Assembly (NCBI RefSeq): GCF_002994745.2
Contig: NC_037090.1
Location: 42,675,043 to 42,739,042, forward strand
Length of the DNA: 64,000 nucleotides
Source: Rosa chinensis
Taxonomy: Eukaryota > Streptophyta > Magnoliopsida > Rosales > Rosaceae
Direction of reading: 5' to 3'
Shown: positions 1-10,424 of the stretch, in pieces
Layout of the letters: each line of letters begins with the position of its first letter
Position numbering within the stretch: the first letter of the stretch is position 1
Notes under the pieces: model-generated
Databases searched by the model: none
What the model was told of the DNA's origin: nothing
What the model saw: only the letters and a program-made list of their open reading frames with translations
Position numbers and translations under genes: made by a program

Positions 1-1005
1 TGCCGTGAGCATCATCCTCCATCACCATCCTTGAAGCTTGCTTTCGAGATTCAAGAGACCACCACATCAATTGTTCATCACCATCTCCATCTCACGGTGT
101 AATCCGATTCTCCTTTGTAACCTTTGCTTTGATTTCGTTGGTTTTGTTCTAGTTGACATATATGTATGAACAAATATTAATTTCTGGAATTTTTATGATT
201 AATTGAGAATTTTCAGATTCATATTATTGTTCTTCAAGAGTTGCTTATGTGGGTTTGTTTAATTAAATTTGCGTTATAGATATCCTTTGTGTATTAATCT
301 TATTTGGGTCGACACTTATAGGATTTATGCATGATTGTTGCTAGGTTTAAGAACATGAAATCGACTTTTCGTTTTGTGTAAACTTGAATCAAAGTAGTAA
401 AGGTTTTGTACAAAGATCGAATTTAATTAACGAGGATTGCAATTAGGTGGACTTTTCCATACTAAGTTGTACACTTGAGTTGATAGCCTTTCTCTATGCG
501 TAATGCGTTAAACATGACATGATTGACTAGCTTTCTAGGGTTTGATTGCATGTTTGATAGGATTAATCTAGGTGCTTTCGCTTAGGTTAATTAGCATTGA
601 AAAGTAAAATATGGGAAATTGTTTGCTTTCGAACGTTTCACATGATCAACTCCTTTCTCATGACTTAGATGAACAATATTAGGGTTTGAATCAATTTTAA
701 TCATTTGTTTCGGTTTTTGATCTTTGTTCTCTCATTCCATTTGTATTTTTATGTTTTTGCATTTTAATTATTTTGTTTACTTAGGTTAATTTTCGAAAAT
801 CAAAAACAAAATTCCCCCTTTTTCGTAAATAATGTTTATACTTGTGAATATATTTGTGAATATTATACTTTGTTTTAATTTTAATTGTTTAATTGTTTGA
901 CAATGACAGGTGTACCCTCAATCCCCGGAATAGAACGATCCCTATTTATTACGTACTACTAATGACATTTCAGGGTTAAATTATGCGCTTGCTTTTGGCG
1001 CATCA
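1..1005 (+). repeat. Y: 3' part of an A-type LTR
   Basis: This is the downstream part of an LTR that enters from the left window edge. It closely resembles the A-type LTRs elsewhere in the window and ends in the usual ...GCGCATCA at 1005. The U5-terminal hairpin is perfect (ATGCGC 983-988, GCGCAT 998-1003). No PBS follows, so this is a solo LTR or the 3' LTR of an element to the left. The next bases, CCTGG, are the probable target duplication, because Y interrupts LTR X exactly there. Confidence 0.85.
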
Positions 1006-1427
1006 CCTGGTTCAACCAGGAAATCCTGTTTCAACCAGGAAACCTTGTCCAGAAGAGGAAACCCTGCCAAAACAAGACTCTTGAGTCAACCAAGAAAGGA
1101 AAGCAGAAAAATGAAGTGTCATGGCATTGAAAGAAGCTTCTTGAAGACATTAGAAGATGACATGGCTTGAAGGTGACGCACAAAGGCCCAAGAACTCTCA
1201 AGAGGTTATGGATTTTGGCAAATGGATAAAGGCCCATGGAAATTAGGGTTTGTGACACATGAGAGATATTTTTGGAGAATATATATGTGTTTGCCGTAAA
1301 ATACAAAGAGGAAAAGGAGGAGGCAACATGAAAATCTGAAAATATAATTGAAGATTTTGATTGGAGTAATTCAAGGGAGATTTTTAAGGGCAAAGAGATA
1401 TTCTTGGAAGATTTAAATGTGATTTTT

Positions 1428-1625
1428 GGCCGAAAATGGTGAAGCAAATCAGCATTTATTTATGGAATTTCGGCAATTACTTTCCCAAGGATATTTGTGG
1501 CCGAAATTGGTGAAGCAAATCAGAATTTATTTATGGAATTTCGGCAATTACTTTCCCAAGGATATTTGTGGCCGAAATTGGTGAAGCAAATCAGAATTTA
1601 TTCAAGGAAATTCGGCAATTAAATA
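1428..1625 (+). repeat. 71-bp tandem repeat in U3 of LTR X
   Basis: Two full copies and one partial copy with a period of 71 bp start at 1428, 1499 and 1570. Each opens with GGCCGAAA and contains AATTTCGGC about 45 bp later. In the later copies the arms GCCGAAATT and AATTTCGGC are perfect inverted repeats. The LTRs of element A carry a similar triple array, whereas solo LTR S and element F have only one unit. Copy number therefore varies between LTRs of the same family. Confidence 0.85.
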
Positions 1626-1650
1626 TTAGGGAGGTATTTTAGAGAATTAT

Positions 1651-1760
1651 GATTGGTTGGAACACATCACAAGGCTTACTTGGCATTCTATGATTGGTTG
1701 GACCACATCACAAGCTTACTTGGTGAATTATCATTGGTTGAAGCTATGTGGAAAATTCTG
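1651..1760 (+). promoter_or_regulatory. Tandem inverted CCAAT boxes upstream of the TATA box
   Basis: Units beginning GATTGGTTGG at 1651 and 1692, and a weaker CATTGGTTG at 1732, recur with a period of about 40 bp. Each contains ATTGG, an inverted CCAAT box. The array sits 30-140 bp upstream of the TATA box at 1791. The same arrangement occurs in the LTRs of A, S and F. Its role as a U3 promoter or enhancer is inferred from position only. Confidence 0.5.
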
Positions 1761-1790
1761 ATTGCTTTGTGAACCCTAGCCATGCTCCTA

Positions 1791-1797
1791 TATAAAA
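1791..1797 (+). promoter_or_regulatory. TATA box of LTR X
   Basis: TATAAAA follows CCATGCTCC, about 150 bp before the point where B interrupts the LTR. All LTRs here have a TATA-like motif at the equivalent place. Confidence 0.6.
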
Positions 1798-1942
1798 CTC
1801 CCCCTTTCTCAACGTCAAGGGTTCCTCTCTCCCATACAATTTACACTTTAGAAAAAAATCAGAAAATCTTCTTAGCGTAGCTGTGAGTTTCTCCATCCTC
1901 TAGTCATCTCCACGAGTTCAAGCAAGGCCAGGGGAGAAGAAG

Positions 1943-3670
1943 TGATAGGAGCAAAAAAGTGTGATGATATTATTGAATATGTGCCCCATTTTAGCCTTGT
2001 TTCTCCCTTAAGTTTAGTGTTTTGAGTCATTAAGTCATTTTGAAAGTCTTGTTGAGTGTTTGGAGTGAAATAGACGGAAAAAGTAAAATTCATGAAAAAT
2101 CCTAGCTGGATCAGGATTCCTAACTGTCAACTATTTTTGCGGTCTTTACATTTTAATTTCCCTTTATTTTCTCTAGAAAATTCTGATATTCTCCTGCTTG
2201 TTGTAGGAAACGTTGCCTGGTTGAACTCTTGGAAACAGCAATGATGGAGTCATAAAATAAAGCATTAAGATATTTGACCAAGCAATGAAGAAGGGAAATA
2301 AAGGAGAAAAGATGTTTTCAGTTGAGGAATAAAAGAAAAAGATGTTTCAGCTGGAAAATAAATAAGAGAAAGACGTTTTCAGTTGGGGAATAAAGGAGAA
2401 AAGACGTTTTCAGTTGAGGAATAAAAGAAAAAGACGTTTCAGCTGGAAAAATAAAAGAATTGCCCCATTATGAGAGGATTTAAGGCCATAAAGGAGACGT
2501 TTCAGCTGGAAAAGCCAACCAATGCTCCCCTATAAATAGGCAACGTCCAGAACATAATTTGCATCACTTCCCAGCCAAGATCACTTCCCAGCCAAAGATC
2601 ACTTCCCAGCCAAGATAATTCCAAGACTACCCAATTCACTCCTCAAACCTCCATATCTACAAGACCGTGACACCATCCATCCATCAATCTACAAAGCTCT
2701 TAGGCGCTGAGTCAAGGACGCTCCACCACCATAGCAGAGACGAGTTCATCACCTTGTTGCTAAGCCGCTGAGGAAAGCTTTAAAGTGTAACTATGACTCT
2801 ACTTATAATTTTTGTTTCGGTTTTGTGTGTTTCAATTTGCGAGTTGTGTAATTGGAGACATGAAATTTTCAGAATATTTTTATTAATATTTTTGAGATTT
2901 TCAGTTTATTATTGAGTTAATTTCGAGAATTCTTTTATGATGCATGTTACAATCTTGTGCCCTTTTACGTGTTTAGGTAATTTTCAGAGTTAGGTTAATA
3001 AGTTTGCATGCTAGAATAATGGTGAGAGTTCTTGTGTGTTTTCTTAATTTGCCAAGAGTAATTGTTATTTGTTAAGGCGCTGAGTTAAACAAGTAGCAAT
3101 TAGTTCTAAAAAGTGGTAAAAACTATGTTCAATGGTTAAACGATTCTGGAAATTACGTGTTAAATTCTATGTGTAATGGTTAATTTGCACGTGTGAGTTG
3201 ATTCGAGGGTTAGATAATACTACTAGTTAAGAGAATTACGCTGAGTGTTTTCGAAATTTAGTAGTATTAGGCTTGGTAAGGACTTTTCCGATCCAAACCT
3301 ACATTAGACCGAATCAGATAAATGGATTGATCCGCTGAGGCTTTTCATTTTGGCTCTTATCTAGGCATTTAAGATGGGCACATTTTTGTAGCATGTTGAA
3401 ATGGATTTTCTGTTTTTACACTTAGTAATTTCTTAGTGGTATTGGTCAAGGTTAGGGAAGTCGATCATTGTAGATAATTTTATTTGTTTTGTTTTTATTT
3501 TAAGTAGATTAGAAACCAAATTCAAAAACCCCCATTTTATTCGTTTATTTGTTAATTGACCTTTTTGTGTAGGTGTACCCTACAATCCTCGGACTGAACG
3601 ATCCCTGCTTATCCTATACTAACAACTACATTTTGCAGGGTTAAATTGTGAGGCTATTTCAGCCGCATCA
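1943..3670 (+). repeat. B 5' LTR
   Basis: Starts TGATAGGAGC and ends GCCGCATCA, directly followed by the PBS. A strong TATA box lies at 2531-2539. Upstream of it are repeated purine-rich units (GACGTTTTCAG / GTTTCAGCTGGAAAA) at about 2300-2510. Just after it come three copies of TCACTTCCCAGCCAA (about 2566-2615). Near the end, GTGTACCC, a CCCCGG-type box and GGTTAAATT are shared with the other LTR families. The U5 end can form GGCT/AGCC. Confidence 0.92.
2531..2539 (+). promoter_or_regulatory. TATA box of B 5' LTR
   Basis: TATAAATAG lies about 590 bp into the LTR and matches the plant TATA consensus well. The same box is at 14556-14564 in the 3' LTR. Confidence 0.7.
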
Positions 3671-3675
3671 ATTTT

Positions 3676-3693
3676 TGGCGCCGTTGCCGGGGA
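3676..3693 (+). other. B primer-binding site (tRNA-Asp)
   Basis: TGGCGCCGTTGCCGGGGA starts five bases after the 5' LTR. It is the full complement of the 3' end of plant tRNA-Asp, including CCA. This primer choice is typical of the Athila lineage. Confidence 0.95.
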
Positions 3694-4652
3694 TTGTTAA
3701 AATCCCTTGCACTTAAAGTGTCATCGATTTTGTTGTATATAGAATGCATGCTAATTTTTGTACTACACTTGTGGAATGGTGACAAATTGCGATTTCGGTT
3801 AGGCCAAGCTTTAATTGTGATTTAGTTTAAGTTTTATGAGTGTTACGAAATTAAGCATGTGTTTTATCATTGTTGTACAATTTGTAGAAGTTTTTTTTTT
3901 AGCATGTTGTAAATTGTATGTGTTGCTTAGATTAATATACTTAGGTTGTGAATTTTGCTAAATACTTAATTGTTGTAAGTGTGTAAAATCGTATGAGTAG
4001 ACAAGGGCCCTTTTGTTAATATTGGCCTAAACCCTTCATTAGTACCTTGCTCAGGTCTCTTGAGGTTGAGGGCGGCCTTTATTAACACTTGGAGAACGGT
4101 CTAACACATAAGTTAATTTCCCAGCTGAGTAAGGGGCATACGGATGGTGTCTAAGGTTGAGACCCTGGGTGATGGGTTCAATTGGATCTCAGAGATACTA
4201 TAGAATGAGCCTAAACCTCAATGAGGGAGTAGCCTCCGTAGTATCACTAAAATGAGTCCTCCCTCTCACTTACCTCTTAATCTGGCCATTCGGCCTTCTG
4301 AAACAAAGGAAAGAGACTTATGTCTTGGCGACTATCCCTATATCGTATCTCACCAATAGTAGTGGTTTCTATTGGGCTCGACTTACAACTTGGAACCAAT
4401 TGAGATATTAACTATGTTTATAACAAACTCAAAAAAAAAAAAAAAAAAAATTGTTGTGTGACATGCTTTAGGTATATCGGATTAAACATGACCTTGTTGA
4501 GGGTAGCTATTCTATAGTCCCATTGCACAAACGAGGTCCTCTGTTCCAGTACCTAAGTATGTAAATGTAAAACTAACTTAGAAAGTAGGAAAGACATAAT
4601 GTTTGTATTTCGAACCTTGTATATGTTACTAACACTTGTGAACAAGGAGAAG
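3694..4652 (+). other. B untranslated leader with a type-2 leader module
   Basis: Non-coding. From about 4010 to 4420 it carries the leader module shared by all elements here. The module has stem arms GTTAATATTGGCC (4015-4027) and GGCCTTTATTAAC (4074-4086), a GAGGGCGGCC box, a stretch resembling CTCAATGAGGGAGTAGC, and GGGCTCGACTTACAAC near its end. A 20-base A tract follows (4431-4450). Then comes a conserved stretch around TCCCATTGCAC and GTACCTAAG (4515-4560). No reading frame looks real. Confidence 0.8.
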
Positions 4653-4704
4653 AGTCCAGGCTAAAGGACTATAAATATTAAGCGCTGCATGGGAGGCAAC
4701 CCAT
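4653..4704 (+). ncRNA. B: paired hairpins equivalent to the post-stop hairpins
   Basis: Hairpin 1 is AGTCC (4653-4657) with GGACT (4666-4670) around the loop AGGCTAAA. Hairpin 2 is ATGGG (4689-4693) with CCCAT (4700-4704) around AGGCAA. The spacer contains AAGCGCTGC. In D the same pair follows the gag-pol stop codon, and several stem pairs differ in a compensated way. B has no gag-pol, yet keeps the hairpins. Confidence 0.65.
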
Positions 4705-6091
4705 TTCAAACGAAGCTGTGAAGGAGCCATCAACGAGAGTTTGACATTTCTATCCCTTCACTTGCTTAGGTTGAATTGTACTTGTGTCTTTGTTTGTTTG
4801 TTTTACCCTTCTCTTATTTTCGTAGCCCCCCATATTTAGGGTCTATATACCATATTTTTTACACCTTTATTTTCAGAATTTTTTCAGTTTAAAAAAAAAA
4901 AAATTTAAAAAAAAAAAAAAAACTGGTTTTAGAGTCTTTTGTGTGTTTGAGTCTTAGGATGCTCCTAACGTCTAGGATGAACATGTCTCTGAATTCATGG
5001 CTGAAGGTTTTGACAATCAAAATAGGACTTAATTGAATTCAGTGGTTAATCGACGTTGTGATCCTTGTATGAAGATTTGAGATAGGATTGTAACTTGGTT
5101 CATTAAGCATGCTAGGATTAAGTCTGATTCATTTGACCCTAAGTGAGTTGTTGAGCTAAAATACTTTCTTTTCGAGTGCTTATTGATAAATTTAGAATTT
5201 CATGGCTGTATTTGCAAAATCTCATCATTCTTTGAAAATCCAATGATCATGTGCCATAGATTTTAATGGACTAGAGAGTACTAGAACTCGGCTGTTGTGA
5301 CTGTCAAAACTTGTATGCCATAATATGCACTGATCCTGGATAGGATAGAAGGCATTAGGATAACCACCAAAGCCAAACAAGCATGTGTCCCCAATTGTGC
5401 CTGTCGTGGGACTCCTTAGAATGAACCCCTTTGAGCCTACGTTGAAAACCTTTGTTTCATCACCCTCATTACCCTACCATGAGCTTAGTACAGGATATCT
5501 CTACCCTTGTCTTAGGGACTTAGTAGAGCATGACATAGTATGTAGGGGTGACGATGAAAGACAAGTGTGGGGTGGGGAAAATCCAAGAAAAAAAAAAAAG
5601 AAAGAAAAGCGGCAAAAGAAAAAAAAAATTGCCGTAAAAATAAAAATGAAAAAGAAAGAAAGAAAAGAGGCAAAATAGAAGAAAAATTGAAAAGAAAACT
5701 CTTGGGAAATTGTTTAAGTGTGGTTTTGGACTTTCAAATTTGTAGAAGGCTCAAAGTTGAAAATTATGCCTTTGTCCGTTCCCATGTTGGTTAGAGTGAA
5801 GGTTTGGCCCAAAACAATGATATTTGGTCTGCAAAAATGATGACATAAGGTGGTCCTTATATGCTCTGCTAGGTCCTTAGGATTTTTGTATCCTTAATCT
5901 TCATTTCGAAAACCCTAGCTTAGCCCCATTACAACCTGTTTTAAGTGCTTACTTGATCCTTGAGATGGGCAGTCTTTGGTTAGTGGAGTCAGGTACGCAG
6001 TCGAGCTTATGGTTTAGGTCCATTTGTGCACTTAGTCATTTCATGAGGTCTTTAAAAATTCTTCACAAAATGCGTTTATTGATGAAATATG
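4705..6091 (+). other. B 3' non-coding region, left part
   Basis: Non-coding, AT-rich, equivalent to the region between gag-pol and the 3' LTR of D. It shares boxes such as GTCGTGGGACTCC (about 5402) with the reverse complement of A and D. It contains A-rich low-complexity tracts (4891-4922 and 5585-5700). The lysine-rich frames there are products of poly-purine composition. The last five bases, ATATG (6087-6091), are the target duplication of element A. Confidence 0.8.
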
Positions 6092-8417
6092 TGATGCGCC
6101 TTAAGCAAGCGCATAATTTAACCCTGAAATGTCATTAGTAGTACATAATAAATAGGGATCGTTCTATTCCGGGGATTGAGGGTACACCTGTCATTGTCAA
6201 ACAATTAAACAATTAAAATTAAAACAAAGTATAATATTCACAAAGATATTCACAAGTATAAACATTATTTACGAAAAAGGGGGATTTTGTTTTTGGTTTT
6301 TCGAAAATAAAACTAAGTTAAGAAAACAATTAAAATGCACAAACATAAAAATACAAATGGGATGAGAGAACAAAGATCAAAACTGAAATATATGATTAAA
6401 ATTGACTCAAACCCTAATATTGTTCATCTAAGTCATGAGAAAGGAGTTGATCATGTGAAACATTCGAAAGCAAATGAATTCCCATTTTTTTACTTTTCAA
6501 TGCTAATTAACCTAAGTGAAAGCACCTAGATTAATCCTATCAAACATGCAATCAAACCCTAGAAAGCTAGTCAATCATGTCATGTTTAACGCATTACGCA
6601 TAGAGAAAGGCTATCAACTCAAGTGTACAACTTAGTATGGAAAAGTCCACCTAATTGCAATCCTCGTTAATTAAATTCGATCTTTGTACAAAACCTTTAC
6701 TACTTTGATTCAAGTTTACACAAAACGAAAAGTCGATTTCATGTTCTTAAATCTAGCACCAATTATATCAAAACCCTAAGTGTTTGCAACCACATAAGAT
6801 TAAAATACAAAAGTTATCTATAACGCAAATTTAATTAAACAAACTCACATAAGCAACTCTCGAATCACAATATATGAATCTGAAAATTCTCAATTAATCA
6901 TAAAATTCCAGAAATTAATATTTGTTCAAACACATATGTCAACTAGTTCATAACCAACGAAATTCAAAGCAAAGGTTACAAAGGAGAATCGGATTACACC
7001 GTGAGATGGAGATGGTGATGAACGATTGATGTAGTGGTCTCTTGAATCTCGAAAGCAAGCTTCAAGGATGGTGGTGGATGATGATGCTCACGGCAATTCT
7101 TCTTCTCCCTTGGCCTTGCTTGAACTCGTGGAGATGACTAGAGGATGGAGAAACTCACGGCTATGCTAAGAAGATTTTCTGATTTTTTTTCTAAAGTGTC
7201 AATTGTATGGGGGAGAGGAACCCCTGAAGTTGAGAAAAGGGGAGAATATATAGGGGCACGGCTAGGGTTCTCCAAGCAATCAGAAATTTCCACATCACTT
7301 CAACCAATGGTATGATGCCAAGTAAGCCTTGTGATGTGGTCCAACCAATCGTAGAATGCCAAGTAAGCCTTGGTGTGTCATCTAACCAATCAAAACTCTC
7401 CAAATTAATTCCCTAAATTCCTTTAATATATATCCTTGCCGAAATTATATAAGGATTTTCTGATTTTCTTCATTAATTTCGGCCAAGAATATCTTAGGAG
7501 AGAGTAATTGCCGAAATTCCATAAATAAATTCTGATTTGCTTCACCAATTTCGGCCACAAATATCCTTGGGAAAGTAATTGCCGAAATTCCATAAATAAA
7601 TGCTGATTTGCTTCACCATTTTCGGCCAAAAATCACATTTAAATCTTCCAAGAATATCTCTTTGCCCTTAAAAATCTCCCTTGAATTACTCCAATCAAAA
7701 TCTTCAATTATATTTTCAGATTTTCATGTTGCCTCCTCCTTTTCCTCTTTGTATTTTACGGCAAACACATATATATTCTCCAAAAATATCTCTCATGTGT
7801 CACAAACCCTAATTTCCATGGGCCTTTATCCATTTGCCGAAATCCATAACCTCTTGAGAGTTCTTGGGCCTTTGTGCGTCACCTTCAAGCCATGTCATCT
7901 TCTAATGTCTTCAAGAAGCTTCTTTCAATGCCATGACACTTCATTTTTCTGCTTTCCTTTCTTGGTTGACTCAAGAGTCTTGTTTTGGCAGAGTTTCCTC
8001 TTCTGGACAAGGTTTCCTGGTTGAAACAGGATTTCCTGGTTGAACCAGGAAAACTTCATTTCTTCTTTTCAGCTTATTTATGCAGCCCTTTGTATCTCAT
8101 TTTGTCTCCTTCCAACATTGGCGAGCTCCTCTTTCCATTTGTGAGTTCATTTCCACTTTTTAGCTCCGAGGTCCTGAAAATAGAAACTAGTAAGAAAAAT
8201 AGGAACTTTCCTAAAATGAAAAATGGCAACTTTCCTAAACTGAAAATGGAAACTTTCCAAAAATGAAAAATAGAAACTACAAAAATAGAAACTTTCTACA
8301 AATAGGAACTTTCCCAATCGAAGAATGGAAACTTTCCTAAACAGAGTTTTATTAAGGAAATAACGCAGAAAATGTAGGGAAATGCAGTTAAAATGTCGCA
8401 TTAAAATGCTCCTATCA
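6092..8417 (-). repeat. A 3' LTR
   Basis: Read on the minus strand it begins TGATAGGAGC at 8417 and ends GGCGCATCA at 6092. It contains a GAAACTTTC-rich array (8176-8345), three copies of the 71-bp-type repeat (about 7438-7635), CCAAT-box repeats (about 7290-7395) and a TATA-like box at 7245-7252. Frames of 138 and 93 codons on the plus strand run antisense to the LTR and recur only because the LTR recurs. Confidence 0.95.
7438..7635 (-). repeat. Tandem GCCGAAATT/AATTTCGGC repeat units in U3 of the A LTR
   Basis: About three units, each bounded by TTGCCGAAATT and AATTTCGGCCA on the plus strand, are homologous to the 71-bp array at 1428-1625. The inverted arms give each unit a potential 9-bp stem. 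The same array lies about 5,168 bp further on in the other A LTR. Confidence 0.75.
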
Positions 8418-8457
8418 AATTCTCCCACACTTAGCTTTTGCTAGTCCCTTAGCAAAA
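8418..8457 (-). promoter_or_regulatory. A polypurine tract with adjoining hairpin
   Basis: On the minus strand, GCTAAGTGTGGGAGAATT directly precedes the 3' LTR, as expected for a plus-strand primer. Just upstream, TTTTGCTA and TAGCAAAA (plus-strand 8436-8443 and 8450-8457) form a perfect 8-bp stem with a 6-nt loop. B and all D copies have the same hairpin. Confidence 0.8.
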
Positions 8458-10374
8458 TCACACAAAGACACACACTAAGACTCAACGAAAATTTTAAGAG
8501 TCAACCAAACGAAAATTCTATTGCCCTTCAACTTTTTGTCTCAGCAATCTCTTACTTTCACAACACCAAGATTAGCACTTAACCAAGAGTCAATGTTTAA
8601 GCATTCGAGAGTTAATTGAAACACATAATTTACACATACACAAGTAGGACTTGGTTGTAACAATGGTGATGGGTTCTGTCAAGCATGTTTCAAACAAGTT
8701 TGATTCAATTCTCACAAGGCATATCCACTCTTTCTTCTCTCAGAATTCAAGGCAATGCTTAAAAGCTTATACACTCAAGTATATGTGAAAGATAGCAAGT
8801 ATATCACATATTATATGAAACGAAAGCACATGTATATTTTTGTTTTAAAGATCTCATGAAAGGTACCAACTACTTGCACAGATGGACCCAAGCCATATGT
8901 TCAACTCTTGTAACTCATCTCCACATCAAGGGCTGTCCCATCTTAAGGATCAAGAAGGTCTTCTCAAGGGTTGTAATGGGGCTAAGGCTCAAGGTTTAAA
9001 GAAACGAAAGGTAAGGATTTATCAAAGTGTCCTAAAAACCTAGCAGAGCACATGTAAATGTAGAGACTTCAAGAAATTCCAGCAAGGCATTGTAAAAACG
9101 TCACTTTCCCTAGGGGTGATCATAAAAGGGCCTAATGTCTTCATGTTGGGCCCAATCTTCACTCTAAACTTCCTTTGAACTCTAGTGAATTGGACAAAGG
9201 CCATATTTTCTGTAATGGGCCTTCAGTTCAAAGTAAACTCCAAAATCACTAAGTATGGGGGACTAAAATCCATAAACATTTTTCTTTCTTTTAGCCGTAC
9301 ACATTTTTTCTTTTTCACTTTCTTTTCCTCGGCTTTTTCACACATTTTTTTTTTCTTTATGGATAAGTCTACCCCCACACTTGAACTTTCACCTCTTCTC
9401 AATTTTCATCCTTAGCACCAAACCCACGTAGTATGTCTCAAAAGATAGCTCCACTAAGTTTTTAGAATAAAGGGTAGGGTTGTAACTATACTAAGCTTCA
9501 TGGTTAAGGATTTTAAGGGTGATGAATGAAAAGGCTTAATGTAGGCTCAAAGGGGCTTATCTAGGGGGTCCCACGACGGGCACAATTAAGGACACAGGTT
9601 TATTTGTCAATGGTGGTAATTCCTAGGGTGCCTCTATCCTTTCCAGAATCAGGGCCATGTATTGATATAACGTTTCAACAAGCACAAGAGTGAATTCTAG
9701 CATTCTTTAGTCCATCAAACTTAATCTATGGCAAGTAGTCAATCAAGATGAAAGAATAATGAGATCATCAAAACATCGCCAAGAAAATAAGAATATATAT
9801 TTTCGATTCACTCCAAGAAAAAGGGACATGGGCTCAATTATCTCACATGGGTTTATATGAATCAAAACTCATCTTAACATGCTCATATTCTGTACCAAAG
9901 TCACGAAATCCATATCCACTACACATGCATACATTTTTCATATATCTCAATTAACCAAAGAATACCATTTTAGAAATCATCTCAATTTTGTGATCCTCTT
10001 TTAGCCATAATTTCGGAGATATAGAATCATCCTAGACAGTTGAAAGGCATCCTATGACTCAACAATAAAAACAAAGGACAAAGACTCAATAAATAAAAGC
10101 GACGAATATTTTTTTTTTTTTGACATTTGTTTCGATTTTTTTTTGTATTTTTCAATATATATGACTCAAAATAAAAGTATAAATCCCTTCCCCCACACTT
10201 AAATATTGCATTGTCCTCAATGTAATCAATTATAAGCATGCAATGAAACAATTAAGCATATAGCGATGGAATTTACGAAAACAAAAACAAAAGAGAAAAT
10301 TTGAAAAATAAAAGAAATAGGGAAGGAGAAAGCAAATCTGTGTTTGTAGTCTTCACAGCACAGCTACTTCTGAA
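8458..10374 (-). other. A 3' non-coding region
   Basis: Non-coding, clearly homologous to 24226-26378 of D, but lacking the roughly 232-bp leader-module insertion seen in D at 25869-26100. Short frames in it (for example 9185-9415 plus, 10027-10251 minus) lie in low-complexity T-rich sequence and have no recognisable domain. Confidence 0.8.
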
Positions 10375-10424
10375 TTGGGTTGCCTCCCAAGCAGCGCTTG
10401 AGTTTAACGTCTTTCAGCCAGACG
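10375..10424 (-). ncRNA. A: paired hairpins at the lost gag-pol stop
   Basis: In element sense, CGTCT/AGACG (10408-10424) is followed by TTGGG/CCCAA (10375-10390), with AAGCGCTGC between them. Compared with D, the first pair of hairpin 1 is C-G instead of A-U, a compensated change. Confidence 0.65.

Larger units (their letters stand above)
1006..1942 (+). repeat. X: A-type LTR, first visible segment
   Basis: This segment matches the reverse complement of the A LTRs from about 370 bp into the LTR onward. It therefore lacks only the first part, which should lie left of Y outside the window. It holds the U3 tandem repeats and the TATA box of this LTR. Element B splits it at 1942, and it resumes at 15701. 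The two segments plus the missing 5' part sum to about 2.3 kb, the full A-LTR length. The last five bases (AGAAG, 1938-1942) are B's target duplication. Confidence 0.85.

Noticed and set aside
940..990. TACTAAT followed by TTTCAG at the LTR end as a 3' splice site
   Set aside because: The branch-to-AG distance is very short and the AG context is lost in the coding element D (TTTAAAG), so the upstream AG before GTGTACCC is the better candidate.
1428..1625. Regular direct repeats considered as a CRISPR-like array
   Set aside because: Adjacent units with no unique spacers, inside a plant LTR; these are ordinary tandem repeats.
5385..5678. Lysine-rich 97-codon frame
   Set aside because: Product of an A/G-rich tract in B's non-coding region; no homologue in the related elements.
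7608..8024. 138-codon frame, also at 12776-13192 and 1031-1447 (minus)
   Set aside because: It runs antisense to the A-type LTR and recurs only because the LTR recurs; there is no domain and composition is low-complexity.
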